This document shows positions 14,216 to 22,602 of a stretch of 36,422 bases of DNA, piece by piece; position 1 is the stretch's first letter; each line of letters opens with the position of its first letter. The position numbers were made by a program, and so were the translations under genes. A model generated the notes under the pieces. The model had not been told where the DNA came from, did not search any database, and saw nothing but the letters and a program-made list of their open reading frames with translations. This stretch comes from Villigracilis sp900696595 (GTDB lineage Bacteria > Chloroflexota > Anaerolineae > Anaerolineales > Villigracilaceae): contig SZPH01000028.1 of NCBI GenBank assembly GCA_030263615.1, positions 1 to 36,422 of the forward strand, written 5' to 3'.

Positions 14216-16450
14216 TTATCGTTTTTTTAAAACCGGTGTCGCCAGGAGTTTCCTAATCCAAATCTTCACGCGCCCGTGCGGCGTCTTCCATGCGCGCATC
14301 AGAACCTCCAGTTCTGCGGAGAGATCGAGCAGTTCCCGGGAAACGATGCCGGTGTTGTTTTCAAAAGTGACGATTGCCCGCCGCGTCATTTCATCAGCCC
14401 GGACGATCTCCCATCTTTTTCGCCATGCCGCGCCCAATTGGTATTGACTGGCGCCGACGATATCGAAACGCGAAGCGTCAGCCGCGAATTTCAAAGCTTT
14501 TTCATAATGGCGTTCCGCCTCGAAACCTCTCCCCATATCCTTCAATACGTTCCCCAAATTATACATGGCGACGGATATGCCCTCCGGGTCGTTCAGCGCC
14601 TCCGCAAATATCAGCCGCCTTTTGTGGATTTCAATTGCCTTCTTATGGTCGCCCTGCCGATACGCCGCGTCGCCCATTTCGCTGAGAATTGTTCCAAAAT
14701 CGTAGAGACCCTTGCCGGATTCGAAATTCTGGAGCGACTGTTTCCAATAATCCCCCGCTTTTGTATAATCGCCGCGCAATTTTGCCAGGCTTCCCAGGTA
14801 CTTATAAGAAACGCCCGCGCCATGAACGTCCCCATCCGCCTGGTAGAACGCCAGCCCCTCCAAAATCAACGCCTCAGCGGACGCCAGCAGGTTCTCCCTC
14901 TCAATGTCGGGCAGGTTTGCGCGGCGCGCTTTCGTCAAATATGCCCAACCCAACAACTCCACCTTGACGGCAGTTGCCGCAGATTCATCTCCCAGGTCCC
15001 GGGCGCATTGCAACACGAATCCGCCCAATTCAATATATTCGTCCAGGTTGGCGCGAACGCTGAGGAAGTGATCTATCATCCTCCAGATTTTTACAACCCG
15101 CCTTTTGTTGACCGGGTCGGGCCCCCCGTCCGCCCATTTGAAAATAATCCGAATGGTTTGAAAGTAATCGTTCAGTCGTTTATAGCCGTTCCAGTTTCTC
15201 ACCCCCCCGTTTTCCTCCACGTATTCCTCGATCAACACAGACGTTCTTTCCAGCAACTCGCGGGAAAATTCGTCCGCGCCCAATATTTTTTCCAGGACAA
15301 AAGAGCGGGTGCGGGCGTGCGCGGCATAGCGCGCCTGCATGTCGTGGGCGTCATGCCTGACTTCGATCATCAGGGTTTTACTCAGCCGCTCCGCGCCGGA
15401 AGCGATCTCCTCGGCGTTCAACCCGGTCGCCTTCATCAACTCCGGCGCGGACGGATGCGCCTGAAAAAGACATATGCCCATGATCGTTTTTTTTGCGGCA
15501 GGGTCGTCGCGCAACGCGGTCCACCATGGCTCGAGCAGTTCAATCGCCCCGCGCCTGTCGGCATCCGACAGCGGCGCTCCCAGCATCAGCCTTCCCATTA
15601 ACGCTCTTAAACGATACGGACTCCCCCCGGAAAACTCAATGATTTCCCTGAATATCGGACTGTCCAACGAAGGCAGATTTTCGCCGGATCGCTCCGTCTC
15701 CATCTGCGCGATTATTTTACAATCGCCGGCGGGCAAATCTCCGATTTTCACCACCCAGCCGTCCTGCCAATCTTCCATCTTTCTACTGGTGACAATCGTT
15801 TTGCTTGCGGGGGCGGGAACACGCCGCGCAAATTCAATGACGGACCTGTCAACCACGGTGTCATAATTGTCAATAATTATCAACGTGGGCTTTTCTTGAA
15901 GCAGTCTCATCAGTTCAATACGCAATTCCGCGGGGTTCAACTCTTTTAAGCGGGTCTCTCCCCAAATGGCAATAATGGTTTGGTACAACTCGTCGCCCGT
16001 CAAATCGCCGTCATGGTCTTCAAGCCAGACGACATATCGAAACCGGCTGCCCCCGTCCTTGACCAGCCACCCGATCTCCCTTGCCAGCGACGTTTTGCCA
16101 ATGCCGGCTTCTCCGACAACGTAAATTATCGGATAGCTCGAATTCAATCCTTCAAACAGTCTTTTGATTTCATCCTTGCGCCCGACCAATCGCCCCCGCG
16201 CAGGCAGATTGCCAGTCGTCGCGCCGCCTTCTTCGAGCCGGACCGCGCGTTTGGGCTGGTAGCGCAGGACGAACAAAACCAACAACAGCGCAATTAACCC
16301 CACAGTTGCAAGAACGCCGATCCAGCCAAAGCGTGAAAGAACCGTAACGATTGAGACAATCAGCGCAACCGCCAAACCAGCGTATATATCCGATAAAGCG
16401 TTGGCGTTTAATTCCTTTATTTTCTCGGTCAGGGGCTTCAGCGTCTTCAT
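14216..16450 (-). CDS. Membrane-anchored STAND NTPase with TPR-like repeats
   Basis: From the ATG at 16450 the protein has 744 residues. Two hydrophobic segments (about 22-39 and 43-63) are followed by an NB-ARC-like NTPase: LVGRKDEIKRL (88-98), Walker A GEAGIGKT (113-120), Walker B LIIIDNYD (190-197) and the sensor TSR (221-223). A helical region follows, and the C-terminal 250 residues contain TPR-like units (such as GAGVSYKYLGSLAKLRGDYTKAGDYW). STAND proteins are ATP-driven switches that oligomerise on sensing a ligand; several act in defence or signalling. No effector domain is recognisable here. A TTG at 16489 would add 13 residues but has no ribosome binding site. It is the first gene of an operon with murF and murE. 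Confidence 0.8.
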   Translation of the reverse strand: MKTLKPLTEKIKELNANALSDIYAGLAVALIVSIVTVLSRFGWIGVLATVGLIALLLVLFVLRYQPKRAVRLEEGGATTGNLPARGRLVGRKDEIKRLFEGLNSSYPIIYVVGEAGIGKTSLAREIGWLVKDGGSRFRYVVWLEDHDGDLTGDELYQTIIAIWGETRLKELNPAELRIELMRLLQEKPTLIIIDNYDTVVDRSVIEFARRVPAPASKTIVTSRKMEDWQDGWVVKIGDLPAGDCKIIAQMETERSGENLPSLDSPIFREIIEFSGGSPYRLRALMGRLMLGAPLSDADRRGAIELLEPWWTALRDDPAAKKTIMGICLFQAHPSAPELMKATGLNAEEIASGAERLSKTLMIEVRHDAHDMQARYAAHARTRSFVLEKILGADEFSRELLERTSVLIEEYVEENGGVRNWNGYKRLNDYFQTIRIIFKWADGGPDPVNKRRVVKIWRMIDHFLSVRANLDEYIELGGFVLQCARDLGDESAATAVKVELLGWAYLTKARRANLPDIERENLLASAEALILEGLAFYQADGDVHGAGVSYKYLGSLAKLRGDYTKAGDYWKQSLQNFESGKGLYDFGTILSEMGDAAYRQGDHKKAIEIHKRRLIFAEALNDPEGISVAMYNLGNVLKDMGRGFEAERHYEKALKFAADASRFDIVGASQYQLGAAWRKRWEIVRADEMTRRAIVTFENNTGIVSRELLDLSAELEVLMRAWKTPHGRVKIWIRKLLATPVLKKR

Positions 16451-16531
16451 ATTTTTCCGCGTTGCGCGATAGTATAACTTATTTTCCAAGCGTCATTTGC
16501 GCGCCGGAACGTCGCGAATCCGCGCAATAAA

Positions 16532-16608
16532 AAAGGATTTTGGCAATTGTATCGCCAAAATCCTTTGGCAAAATCTTCGGATTTTGCCCGAAAGTCGGGG
16601 GACTTTCG
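16532..16608 (-). terminator. Three consecutive hairpins, the last a terminator
   Basis: Read on the minus strand after the reductase-like gene, three perfect hairpins follow one another: an 8-bp stem (16608-16589), a 9-bp stem with a 4-nt loop (16588-16567), and a 13-bp stem (16566-16532) followed by six T. Only the last has a T-tract. They probably end the V-ATPase operon and protect its 3' end. Confidence 0.75.
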
Positions 16609-16623
16609 ATTCCGGGCCTTAAT

Positions 16624-17274
16624 CTACGCCGACACGATCTTGATGTTGAAACGGTGCGCGCCGGTTGCCAGACGCAGACTGCGCCACAGAAGCGTGTACA
16701 TCTCGACCGCGCGCGAGGTGGATATATCGCCCAGGTCAATGACGTGTTTCCAGTGGAACCAGCTTTGCAGAATCATCGTCACCTTTTTCTTCGCCTCCGC
16801 GCTGTTGCCGCTGACAAAAATGTCGGTGCGCTCCACCAGTTTGTCCGGGTCCACCATGACGGTGTTATGGACGGTGTTAAGGGTCTTGACAACGAAAGTG
16901 TCGGGGAAGGCGCGCTGGATCTGTTCGCCGAGCGAATCGGTGTTCGAAACGATCAGCTTCCAGTGTTTTTCGTCTGAATAATCCAGCGGGTTGGATGTGT
17001 CTATCAGAATCTTGCCCCGCAGATTCTTCGCGTCGGCGGCATACAGCGCGTCGAGCGAGACGGAACCGCGCGTGCAGTTAAAGACGATGTCGCCGAAAGC
17101 GGCCGCGTTGGCAAAGGTGCCGAACAGGGCGTTGCGCTCTTCCCGCTTTGCCCAGGCGACAGCCTCGGGGTTGGCTTCCTCCCACGAGCCCATCATGACC
17201 TCGTGACCCAGTTGCACAAGCTTTGAACCGATCGTCCGCCCCACCTCTCCCGAACCCAACACAGCGATATTCAT
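16624..17274 (-). CDS. NAD(P)-binding reductase-like protein (F420-dependent oxidoreductase family fold)
   Basis: A 216-residue Rossmann protein beginning MNIAVLGSGEVGRTIGSKLVQLGHEVMMGS, typical of the NADPH:F420 oxidoreductase-like family. Later family features are DIVFNCTRG, GKILIDTSNPLDY and FVVKTLNTVHNTVM. In NADPH-using members an Arg usually follows the GS after the second strand; here that residue is Trp, so cofactor preference is uncertain. GAGGTGA precedes the ATG. The gene starts 42 bp after the V-ATPase D gene on the same strand with no terminator between, so it is probably the last gene of that operon. Its link to the ATPase is unknown. Confidence 0.8.
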   Translation of the reverse strand: MNIAVLGSGEVGRTIGSKLVQLGHEVMMGSWEEANPEAVAWAKREERNALFGTFANAAAFGDIVFNCTRGSVSLDALYAADAKNLRGKILIDTSNPLDYSDEKHWKLIVSNTDSLGEQIQRAFPDTFVVKTLNTVHNTVMVDPDKLVERTDIFVSGNSAEAKKKVTMILQSWFHWKHVIDLGDISTSRAVEMYTLLWRSLRLATGAHRFNIKIVSA

Positions 17275-17316
17275 GACATCACCTCGTTATGGATTATATT
17301 GATCTGTCTTATTTTA

Positions 17317-17949
17317 TCACTCGACAGTCGCCTTCGTCATTTTGGTCTTCAACCACTTCAAGCGGAAGGTCTCCTCGCGTTCGCGTTCCTCCAGCGAACT
17401 GACGATGAATTCGATCTGATGTTTGTACTGCGGAATGAAAATATGCTGGAGCGCGTTGACGCGCCTCTGCGTTTTCCTCAACTCGTTGGCGAGCCGCCAG
17501 ACCGCCGCTGTCAGCATGGAGAGTTGCGGGATGCGCAACAACACTTCGCGGAAGGAGTCGCTGGCTTCATCCAGCACGGCGGAGGTGTCGCCCGGGCTGT
17601 AGGGAAGTTTGGGCGGTTCGCCCACCGCTTCGATCTGCGGGAGCGCCACGCCCATCACGCCGCGCAGGCGCAACTGGACTTCGACCGTTTTGTTCACCGC
17701 CAGCGCCGCCCACTCAACATGGTCCGAGCCCATCACCAGGCGCGCCTTTTCCATCGAGTCGTAGGCTTTCTTCAACAGCGCCCAGACTTCCTTTTGAAGA
17801 GCGTCGGCTTCCTTCGCCACGCGCACCAGTTCGCCGGTCAGGGCTTCGCGCTTGCGGTCGAGGATTTCATATCCCTCCTTCGCAAAACGCAACTCCTTCT
17901 TGAGGCGGATCAGGTTCGTGCGGGTGGGGGCAATGTTAATTTGCGGCAT
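17317..17949 (-). CDS. ntpD: V-type ATPase subunit D (central shaft)
   Basis: A 210-residue, mostly helical protein. Subunit D is the coiled-coil rotor shaft inside the A3B3 hexamer. The start PTRTNLIRLKKELRFAKEGYEILDRKREAL and the end WRLANELRKTQRRVNALQHIFIPQYKHQIEFI are family hallmarks. The ATG at 17949 is chosen because GGGGAG lies just upstream and the family starts at this point. The frame is open further upstream, but only as a shadow of subunit B. It overlaps the B gene by 14 bp. Confidence 0.96.
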   Translation of the reverse strand: MPQINIAPTRTNLIRLKKELRFAKEGYEILDRKREALTGELVRVAKEADALQKEVWALLKKAYDSMEKARLVMGSDHVEWAALAVNKTVEVQLRLRGVMGVALPQIEAVGEPPKLPYSPGDTSAVLDEASDSFREVLLRIPQLSMLTAAVWRLANELRKTQRRVNALQHIFIPQYKHQIEFIVSSLEEREREETFRLKWLKTKMTKATVE

Positions 17950-19363
17950 CGTCTCCCCTGTAGTATTGCGCAATCTCGTCGAGCGTGACGCGGGTGAGTT
18001 CCTTCTTTGGCAGGATCGAAAGCAGTTTCCAGCCGATCTCCAGCGTGCGCTCAATGGTGCGATTTTCAGTGAAACTCTGGTTGACGAATTCCCGCTCGAA
18101 GGCGCGCCCGAACTTGAGATATTTTTGATCCACTTCCGAGAGTTCTTCCTCGCCGATCACGGAAGCCAGCGCGCGCACATCCTGCGTGCGGGCATACGCC
18201 GCATACAATTGCGCGCCCCAGCGCGGATGATCGTCGCGCGTGCGGTTCTTGCCGATGCCGTCTTTCATCAAACGCGAGAGGCTCGGCAACACCGCCACAG
18301 GCGGGTACACGCCCGCGAAGTAGAGTTCGCGCCCCAGCACAATCTGTCCTTCGGTGATGTAGCCGGTCAGGTCGGGCATGGGGTGCGTAATGTCGTCGTT
18401 GGGCATCGTCAGGATCGGAATCTGCGTGATGGAGCCTTTGCTGGTGCGGATGCGCCCGGTTCGTTCATACATCGAAGCGAGGTCGCTGTAGAGATAGCCG
18501 GGATACCCCTTGCGGCTCGGCACTTCGCCGCGCACGTTCGAGATCTGGCGCAGGGCTTCGCCGTAGTTGGTCATGTCGGTTAACACCACCAGCACATGTT
18601 TTTCAAGGTCGTAGGCAAGGTATTCGGCGAGGGTCAACGCCGCGCGCGGGGTGACGATGCGCTCGACCGGCGGGTCGTCCGCCAGGTTGAGGAACATCGC
18701 CACGCGGGTCAACGCGCCGCTTTCGGTGAACGATCTGCGGAAATAATCCGCCACGTCGTTCTTGACGCCCATCGCCGCAAAGACAATGGCGAATTCCTCG
18801 CTCTCTGAGGGAGGCGCGCCCGCCACCTTTCCAAGAGTCGCCTGACGCACGATCTGAGCCGCGAGTTGGTCGTGCGGCAATCCCGCGCCGGAGAACAGCG
18901 GAAGTTTCTGCCCGCGCAGAAGCGTATTCACGCCGTCAATCGTCGAGATGCCGGTCTGGATGTAGTCGCGGGGATAGATGCGCGCCGTGGGGTTGATCGG
19001 CTGTCCGTTTACGTCGCGGTAGGTGTCCGTCAGCGGTTCGGGGCCGCCGTCAATCGGAGTCCCCAAGCCGTCGAAGATGCGCCCGAGCATTTCTTCGGCG
19101 ACCGGGATGTGCAAAGCGCTGCCCAAAAAGCGGATGCGGGTCCCGTCAATGGACAAGCCTGTGGAACCGGCAAACGCCTGAACCACGGCGAAACCCTCTC
19201 CCACTTCCAGCACGCGCCCGCGGCGGATCTGTCCGCGCGAGTCCTGAATTTCGACCACTTCATCGTAGCGGACGTTCGTTCCGCCCTCGACCACCAAAAT
19301 AGGTCCTTCGATTCGCCCGACGCCAACGACTTCCTGACCGCCTTGTACTGTGACTTCGCTCAT
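17936..19363 (-). CDS. ntpB: V-type ATPase subunit B (non-catalytic)
   Basis: A 475-residue subunit that alternates with A in the soluble head. It keeps the fold of the rotary ATPases but has FSGAGLPHDQ (157-166) where catalytic subunits carry a P-loop, as expected for B. Other features are the N-terminal beta barrel, TGISTIDGVNTLLRGQKLPLF, and GSITQIPILTMPNDDITHP. The start overlaps the A gene by 4 bp, so the two are translationally coupled. Confidence 0.98.
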   Translation of the reverse strand: MSEVTVQGGQEVVGVGRIEGPILVVEGGTNVRYDEVVEIQDSRGQIRRGRVLEVGEGFAVVQAFAGSTGLSIDGTRIRFLGSALHIPVAEEMLGRIFDGLGTPIDGGPEPLTDTYRDVNGQPINPTARIYPRDYIQTGISTIDGVNTLLRGQKLPLFSGAGLPHDQLAAQIVRQATLGKVAGAPPSESEEFAIVFAAMGVKNDVADYFRRSFTESGALTRVAMFLNLADDPPVERIVTPRAALTLAEYLAYDLEKHVLVVLTDMTNYGEALRQISNVRGEVPSRKGYPGYLYSDLASMYERTGRIRTSKGSITQIPILTMPNDDITHPMPDLTGYITEGQIVLGRELYFAGVYPPVAVLPSLSRLMKDGIGKNRTRDDHPRWGAQLYAAYARTQDVRALASVIGEEELSEVDQKYLKFGRAFEREFVNQSFTENRTIERTLEIGWKLLSILPKKELTRVTLDEIAQYYRGDDAAN

Positions 19364-21129
19364 GATCTGTACTCCGCATCCAATTGACCCATCTGCTGGT
19401 CAATCTGTTTTTGAATGTCGTCGAATTTGTGCATCTCTTCGTTCGTGACGGAGGACTTGGCGCGGATGATGGTGTCCACCACCGGCAGGTCGTGAATGAG
19501 ATTGATCGGCGCGCCGCGTTTGACGATGGCCATGCCGCGCTCGTGGAAGTAAAGCACAAGTTCGAGCAGGCGGATCTGTTTTTCCACCGAGGAGTAGGCA
19601 TCCACGGCTTCCGTGGCGTTTTGCTGGAGAATGCCCTCGCGGATGAGGCGGGTGGTTTCCAGCACCATGCGCTCGGTGTAGGGAAGCGCGTCAGGTCCGA
19701 CCAGTTTGACAATCTGCGAAAGACGCGCCTCGTCGCTCAACAATTCCATGGCGCGGTTGCGCATCGCCAGCCAATCCTTGCCGGTCTTTTCGCGCCACCA
19801 GGCGCCCACGTCTTCGAGATATTCGCTGTAACTATCCAGCCAGTTGATGGCGGGGAAGTGACGCGCCGAAGCGAGCGATTTATCCAGCGCCCAGAAACAG
19901 CGGATGAAGCGTTTGGTATGCTGGGTCACCGGCTCCGAGAAGTCGCCGCCGGGGGGCGAAACCGCCCCGACGATGGAGACCGATCCCTGCGCGCCGTTCA
20001 GGGTATCCACATAGCCTGCGCGTTCGTAAAACTCCGCCAGGCGCCCGGCGAGATAGGCGGGATAACCTTCCTCCGCGGGCATTTCCTCGAGGCGGCCCGA
20101 AACTTCGCGCAACGCCTCCGCCCAGCGCGAGGTGGAATCCGCCATGAGCGCGACATGATAGCCCATATCGCGGTAATACTCCGCGATCGTAATGCCCGTG
20201 TAAATGCTGGCTTCGCGCGCCGCCACCGGCATGTTGGAAGTGTTGGCGATCAAAACCGTGCGTTCCATCAACGGGTTGCCTGTGCGCGGGTCAATCAGGT
20301 GCGGGAATTCCTGCAACACTTCGGTCATTTCGTTGCCGCGTTCGCCGCATCCGATGTAGACGATGACTTCCGCGTCGGCCCATTTGGCGATGCTGTGCTG
20401 GGTGACGGTCTTGCCCGACCCGAAAGGTCCCGGGATGCCCGCCGCGCCGCCTTTGGCGACCGGGAAAAACGTGTCAAGGATTCTCTGCCCGGTGATGAGC
20501 GGAATGTTCGCGCCGCGCCGGCTCACAAACGGACGCGCGCGCCGCACGGGCCAGCGTTGAAGCATCGTCGCCGTTTTTTCCTCTTTGCCCGTTTTTATTT
20601 TGGCAATCGGCTCGTCCACCGTATATTCGCCCACAGGCGCGATCCAGCTGATGGAGCCGGAATCGTCCGGGTTAAGCATGATGCGATGCTCGAAGGTATC
20701 CGTCTCCATCACCACGCCGAGAACCGCCCCGCCTTTGACCTCATCCCCCACTTTGACCTTCGGCGTGAACTTCCATTTTTTCTCGCGGTTGATCGAATCA
20801 AAACGGGCGCCGCGGGTGATGAAGGAACCAACCGCCTCTTCGATCAGGGGAAGCGGTCTCTGCACCCCGTCGTAGATGCTTTGGATCAGGCCCGGTCCAA
20901 GTTCCACCGAAAGCGGGAGCCCCGTGCCGTAGATTGGCGCGCCGGTCTGCATCCCGGAGGTTTCTTCGTACACTTGCACGGTCATCTGGTCGCCCTTGAG
21001 GCCGATGACTTCGCCCACAAGCCGCTCGTCGCCCACTTCCACCAGTTCGAGCATACCCACATGCCTGGAGCCGCGCGCGCGGACGACGGGCCCGCTGATC
21101 CAGGTGATCGTTCCGACTTGTTCGCTCAT
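19360..21129 (-). CDS. ntpA: V-type ATPase subunit A (catalytic)
   Basis: A 589-residue catalytic subunit that hydrolyses or synthesises ATP. It shows the P-loop GPFGSGKT (234-241), the GERGNE segment with the catalytic glutamate, the A-type non-homologous region (about 110-190, with EHRIMLNPDDSGSISWIAPVGEYTV), and the conserved DSTSRWAEALREVSGRLEEMPAEEGYPAYL. Length and motifs are those of bacterial/archaeal A/V-type enzymes, not F-type beta. It overlaps genes E and B by 4 bp each. Confidence 0.98.
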   Translation of the reverse strand: MSEQVGTITWISGPVVRARGSRHVGMLELVEVGDERLVGEVIGLKGDQMTVQVYEETSGMQTGAPIYGTGLPLSVELGPGLIQSIYDGVQRPLPLIEEAVGSFITRGARFDSINREKKWKFTPKVKVGDEVKGGAVLGVVMETDTFEHRIMLNPDDSGSISWIAPVGEYTVDEPIAKIKTGKEEKTATMLQRWPVRRARPFVSRRGANIPLITGQRILDTFFPVAKGGAAGIPGPFGSGKTVTQHSIAKWADAEVIVYIGCGERGNEMTEVLQEFPHLIDPRTGNPLMERTVLIANTSNMPVAAREASIYTGITIAEYYRDMGYHVALMADSTSRWAEALREVSGRLEEMPAEEGYPAYLAGRLAEFYERAGYVDTLNGAQGSVSIVGAVSPPGGDFSEPVTQHTKRFIRCFWALDKSLASARHFPAINWLDSYSEYLEDVGAWWREKTGKDWLAMRNRAMELLSDEARLSQIVKLVGPDALPYTERMVLETTRLIREGILQQNATEAVDAYSSVEKQIRLLELVLYFHERGMAIVKRGAPINLIHDLPVVDTIIRAKSSVTNEEMHKFDDIQKQIDQQMGQLDAEYRS

Positions 21130-21737
21130 ACGTTTTCTCCCATCAATAGCTTGTACACCGAGGAACGCAGGGAGCCTTGCAGGCGGTTCAAGCGGGTTTC
21201 GAGCGTGTTATCGTAATGGAGTTTTCCGCCCGCCGCGTTCACCGATACGCCGGAGCCTTCCTCAAGCGGTTTGCCGGGGGAAAATTTTCCGTTCAGTTCC
21301 CGGGCAAGGTCGTCAAGTTTTAAGGCTTTCTGGGTCGTCCCATCGGCGCGGATTTCCGCTTCGGAGGCGTTCAATTGCGTCAGGGCTTCGCGCGCCAGCA
21401 TGGCGGCAATCTCGCCGTAGTCGGGGCGTTGCTTCACAGCCTCCAGTCGTTTGCGGGCTTCCGCGAAGACTTCGTTCAATATCTTCTCGCGCTGTTCCAA
21501 TTGCCGGGAGCGCGCCTTGAGCATGGATGTCGCCGAGGATTGACTGCGCAGACGCTCCGCGTCTTCCTTTGCGCGGTCGAGGATGGACTTTCGTTCCGCC
21601 GCGGCCTGTTCCTGCGCGCGCTTGCGGATGGCTTCCGCCTTTTCCCGCGCCTCGGCGCGCAGGCGGTCGGCTTCATCCCGCGCCTCGGTCATGATCGCGC
21701 GCGCCAGCAACTCGATGTCTTGTTCTACAGTTTTCAT
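21126..21737 (-). CDS. ntpE: V-type ATPase subunit E (peripheral stalk)
   Basis: A 203-residue protein with a long charged helix (about 1-115, rich in Ala/Glu/Arg/Lys) and a smaller C-terminal alpha/beta domain. It forms the peripheral stalk with subunit H/G and ties the head to subunit I. The position between F and A and the layout fit subunit E, although the sequence itself is low in complexity. It overlaps the A gene by 4 bp. A 53-bp gap before it holds a weak hairpin. Confidence 0.88.
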   Translation of the reverse strand: MKTVEQDIELLARAIMTEARDEADRLRAEAREKAEAIRKRAQEQAAAERKSILDRAKEDAERLRSQSSATSMLKARSRQLEQREKILNEVFAEARKRLEAVKQRPDYGEIAAMLAREALTQLNASEAEIRADGTTQKALKLDDLARELNGKFSPGKPLEEGSGVSVNAAGGKLHYDNTLETRLNRLQGSLRSSVYKLLMGENV

Positions 21738-21744
21738 AACGCTG

Positions 21745-21778
21745 CAACTCCAGGCCCGACAGGTGTCTTTAAATCTGT
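21745..21778 (-). repeat. Degenerate GACAGGT palindrome between subunit F and E genes
   Basis: GACAG and CTGTC surround a short spacer in the 53-bp gap. The sequence looks like a decayed copy of the hairpin that ends rpsO (GACCTGACAGGTT type). Confidence 0.4.
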
Positions 21779-21790
21779 CAAGTCTCTTCT

Positions 21791-22096
21791 CTACAACTTA
21801 ATGCCGATCGCCCGCAGGACGATATCGCCAAGCGACGCCTGACCCTCGGGCGCTCCGCCGCGCGAGGGAATCTCGACCACCAGCGGGATGGCGCTCCGCA
21901 GGCTGAGATGCTCCATGCGCGCAGGGATGGTCGCCGCCGCCTCCTGGGTGACAAGCACAATGCCGATGTCTTTGCTGGCTTGCGCTTCATCCAGCGCCTT
22001 GTTGACCTCGTCGGCAGTGGATGCGACAATGCCGCCCACGCCCGCCAGCGAGAACCCAAGCACGGCATCCGGATGTCCGATGACCAGGATTTTCAT
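21791..22096 (-). CDS. V-type ATPase subunit F (central stalk)
   Basis: A 101-residue alpha/beta protein starting MKILVIGHPDAVLGFSLAGVGG, the typical opening of subunit F (xxIAVIGDxDTVxGFRLAGV). Subunit F binds subunit D and regulates the rotor. DIGIVLVTQEAA and PLVVEIPSRGG complete the family pattern. It starts 4 bp after the K gene. Confidence 0.95.
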   Translation of the reverse strand: MKILVIGHPDAVLGFSLAGVGGIVASTADEVNKALDEAQASKDIGIVLVTQEAAATIPARMEHLSLRSAIPLVVEIPSRGGAPEGQASLGDIVLRAIGIKL

Positions 22097-22100
22097 GTCG

Positions 22101-22529
22101 CTAAAGGATGAGGAAGGAGATGATCAAGCCGTAGATGGCGATGCCTTCGGAAAGGCCCACGAAGATGAGCGCGCGCCCGAAGGATTCGGGTTTTTCCGCA
22201 GTAGCGCCGACCGCCGCCGCCCCGGCGTTGCCGACCGCAATGCCCGCGCCGATACATGCCAGCCCGGTGGAAAGCGCCGCCGCCAGCGTGGCGTATTGAT
22301 CCACAACCGCCTCCTGCGCCGCCCCCGCCGCCATTACGGACGTGGGCGAGGCGAACCAGACCAGCGCCAGCCCGGCGGCAAACATGCCGACCAGAAAGTT
22401 GAACGCGTTGAATCCGTTGACCATGCGCGAAACCGCCTGAGCGGGGCTGGACTTTCCGTTCTGAAGCAGATAGATCACAGCGGGGATGACCGGGATCAAG
22501 CCGACCAAGACAGCGAATAGCAGGAACAT
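22101..22529 (-). CDS. ntpK: V-type ATPase subunit K (proteolipid rotor ring)
   Basis: A 142-residue membrane protein with four hydrophobic segments (about 2-22, 43-62, 78-105, 118-142). Only the last hairpin looks like a c-type proteolipid (GLACIGAGIAVGNAGAAAVGATAEKPESFGRALIFVGLSEGIAIYGLI). The ion-binding carboxylate is E128. The residue after it is Gly, and there is no Gln at the usual partner position, so Na+ binding is unlikely and H+ is inferred. The N-terminal hairpin has no membrane carboxylate, which gives one ion site per four segments. Confidence 0.92.
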   Translation of the reverse strand: MFLLFAVLVGLIPVIPAVIYLLQNGKSSPAQAVSRMVNGFNAFNFLVGMFAAGLALVWFASPTSVMAAGAAQEAVVDQYATLAAALSTGLACIGAGIAVGNAGAAAVGATAEKPESFGRALIFVGLSEGIAIYGLIISFLIL

Positions 22530-22602
22530 TGTTTATCTCCTTTTATTGGATGAATTTACGAACAGGATTGATTCGAAAGATGCGTTTCTTCAATGGTCGC
22601 GG

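Noticed and set aside
14276..15601. A 441-codon plus-strand frame
   Set aside because: Antisense to the STAND gene; composition is that of a shadow frame.
17950..18054. N-terminal extension of V-ATPase subunit D by 35 residues
   Set aside because: The added residues are Arg/Ser-rich and lie within the B gene; the ATG at 17949 has GGGGAG and fits the family start.
19384..21216. A 610-codon open frame on the plus strand
   Set aside because: It is antisense to the V-ATPase A gene, has low-complexity His/Arg/Asp-rich composition, and matches no family. High-GC codon bias opens such frames opposite real genes.
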